Shown: piece after piece, positions 7,390-8,242 of the stretch
Position numbering within the stretch: the stretch's first letter is position 1
Layout: every line of letters starts with the position of its first letter
Assembly: GCA_964492185.1 (NCBI GenBank)
Contig: CAZBJH010000139.1
Coordinates: 1 to 8,242 of the forward strand
From: JAFGSZ01 sp964492185
GTDB lineage: Bacteria > Bacteroidota > Bacteroidia > Bacteroidales > UBA10428
DNA: 8,242 bases
Reading direction: 5' to 3'
The notes under the pieces: model-generated
Databases searched by the model: none
What the model was told of the DNA's origin: nothing
The model's input: only the letters and a program-made list of their open reading frames with translations
Made by a program: the position numbers and the translations under genes

Positions 7390-8043
7390 TTACCGGAAGG
7401 ATGCAAGTGGGGTCAGACTGCCTTTAACTTTCTGACCAAGCTTCACCAGGGGTATTACATCCAGTGGCAGAAGCACATCAAGGCGTGATCCGAATTTTAT
7501 AAATCCCATCTCATTGCCCTGCATCACTTCATCATTAACTTTCGGATAAGTTACTATCCTTCGTGCAACTGCACCGGCGATTTGCCTAACCAGTATCTTA
7601 TTATTATCCTTTGTATCAATAACGATCGTAGCACGTTCATTTTCTTCAGATGATTTCGGATGCCATGCAACCAGATATTTACCTTTATGATATTTTATAT
7701 AAGATACCTTACCTCCTGCAGGATACCAATTAACGTGTACATTCAAGGGTGACATGAACACGGATATCTGAAGGCGTTTCTCATGAAAATATTCCTTTTC
7801 ACCGGTTTCCTCAATTGCAACTATCTTGCCATCGGCAGGCGAATAAATGATATTATTATCGCTAATGACTTTACGGGAAGGAACACGGAAAAACCCGGTG
7901 ATAAAAGCGAAAAAAACAAGAGAAGCCGACAGTATCAGATAAAACAAAAATGTAGATAACACAAAATATAAAATCACATTGACAACCAGCAGTATAATAA
8001 ATACAATACTGAGTGTTGAACCTCCTTCCCCGTGAATTTTCAT
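7390..8043 (-). CDS. psd: Phosphatidylserine decarboxylase proenzyme, short form
   Basis: This enzyme decarboxylates phosphatidylserine to phosphatidylethanolamine, the last step of PE synthesis, at the cytoplasmic membrane. It has 217 residues, the usual size of the short (PSD-A type) family. Two membrane segments lie at about 11-29 and 31-50. The catalytic part shows YSPADG (68-72; D71 likely acts in self-cleavage), SPLNVHVNWYP (98-108; H103), and FGSRLDVLLP (184-193). Cleavage between G185 and S186 should produce a large beta chain and a small alpha chain of about 32 residues whose Ser becomes the pyruvoyl cofactor. All key residues are intact. The start MKIHGEGG fits the family, so the ATG at 8043 is preferred. 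The leader lacks a Shine-Dalgarno sequence, as is usual in this phylum. In many Bacteroidetes cdsA precedes psd; here a repeat-like segment lies upstream instead. Confidence 0.95.
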   Translation of the reverse strand: MKIHGEGGSTLSIVFIILLVVNVILYFVLSTFLFYLILSASLVFFAFITGFFRVPSRKVISDNNIIYSPADGKIVAIEETGEKEYFHEKRLQISVFMSPLNVHVNWYPAGGKVSYIKYHKGKYLVAWHPKSSEENERATIVIDTKDNNKILVRQIAGAVARRIVTYPKVNDEVMQGNEMGFIKFGSRLDVLLPLDVIPLVKLGQKVKGSLTPLASFR

Positions 8044-8049
8044 AATATA

Positions 8050-8157
8050 GGATTTAATATGTGAGCACTAATGCTAATATCGAATATTATAAACAGACTC
8101 TAAATAGTGTCTGTCCATAATGTCCGATATCCGCGTTGCTTCTCACATTTTAAATCC
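8050..8157. repeat. Inverted repeat spanning the psd leader and the adjacent repeat-like segment
   Basis: GGATTTAATATGTGAG (8050-8065) pairs with CTCACATTTTAAATCC (8142-8157) at 15 of 16 positions, with about 76 bases between the arms. The first arm lies only 6 bases upstream of the psd start codon (ATG at 8043 on the minus strand). It could be the footprint of element insertion, an element boundary, or a long-range hairpin in the psd transcript. The arms are AT-rich, so chance is not excluded, but the match is long for a 200-base region. Confidence 0.5.
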
Positions 8158-8242
8158 TCGAATACCTTAGTATACAGCGGTTTAAAATGCTCACGAGCCT
8201 TGATCTCGAACATTCTGAACAAACACTGCGAGTTTATGGACA
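8107..8242. mobile_element. Probable MITE-like repeat or insertion sequence end
   Basis: The segment opens with GTGTCTGTCCATAA (8107-8120) and the window ends with TTATGGACA (8234-8242), the exact reverse complement of 8112-8120. The opening motif also matches 13 of 14 bases of the complement of 86-99 at the left edge. The element may therefore be a unit of about 140 bases with terminal inverted repeats, or one end of a larger insertion sequence. On the minus strand a frame is open from the edge to a TAG at 8100-8102. It includes MFEIKAREHFKPLYTK from an ATG at 8213 (37 codons) and resembles no transposase I know. The interior also carries CATTTTAAA/TTTAAAATG elements. The segment ends about 60 bases upstream of psd and could supply or alter its promoter. 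Confidence 0.5.

Noticed and set aside
1..8242. CRISPR array, tRNA, rRNA, toxin-antitoxin or defence genes
   Set aside because: No spaced direct repeats, no cloverleaf-like sequence, no rRNA-like stretch and no relevant protein motifs were seen on either strand.

Overview
The window looks like a chromosomal segment from a member of the Bacteroidetes, most likely a Bacteroidales or Marinilabiliales relative. The reasons are a giant secreted protein ending in a type IX secretion (T9SS) type A sorting domain, leaders without Shine-Dalgarno sequences, promoter-like sites of the Bacteroides -33/-7 type, and a short phosphatidylserine decarboxylase with an N-terminus usual for that phylum. Base composition is moderately AT-rich. 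No names were checked against a database; all calls come from motifs read in the sequence.

Layout. Positions 1-100 are non-coding sequence that looks like the end of a dispersed repeat. Positions 140-5689 (+) hold one very large gene for a multidomain secreted or cell-surface protein: signal peptide, two adhesin-type N-terminal modules, one cadherin-like domain, two Ig-like modules, four tandem modules with paired cysteines, two PKD-like domains, a jelly-roll/MAM-like domain, an Omp28-like domain without cysteines, and the T9SS tail. Convergent to it, after only 24 bases, is a flavodiiron protein (5714-6922, -) with all seven iron ligands. Next, on the minus strand, come a strong intrinsic terminator (7008-7037), a small secreted highly charged protein (7047-7289) and phosphatidylserine decarboxylase (7390-8043). 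The right edge (8107-8242) is a second repeat-like segment with inverted ends, lying just upstream of the decarboxylase.

The genes do not form an evident pathway. The three minus-strand genes are separated by gaps of about 100 bases or more, with a terminator or promoter-like sites between them, so they are probably independent units: membrane lipid synthesis (phosphatidylethanolamine), a small envelope protein of unknown role, and oxygen or nitric oxide detoxification. The large surface protein is probably for adhesion or extracellular structure.

The least explained parts are the two edge segments. They share a 14-base terminal motif (13 of 14 identical) in inverted orientation around the whole gene block. 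Other points are the inverted repeat in the psd leader, the four-fold cysteine module in the giant protein, and its thioredoxin-like domain without cysteines. I found no convincing undescribed defence or mobile system; most of the window is ordinary.
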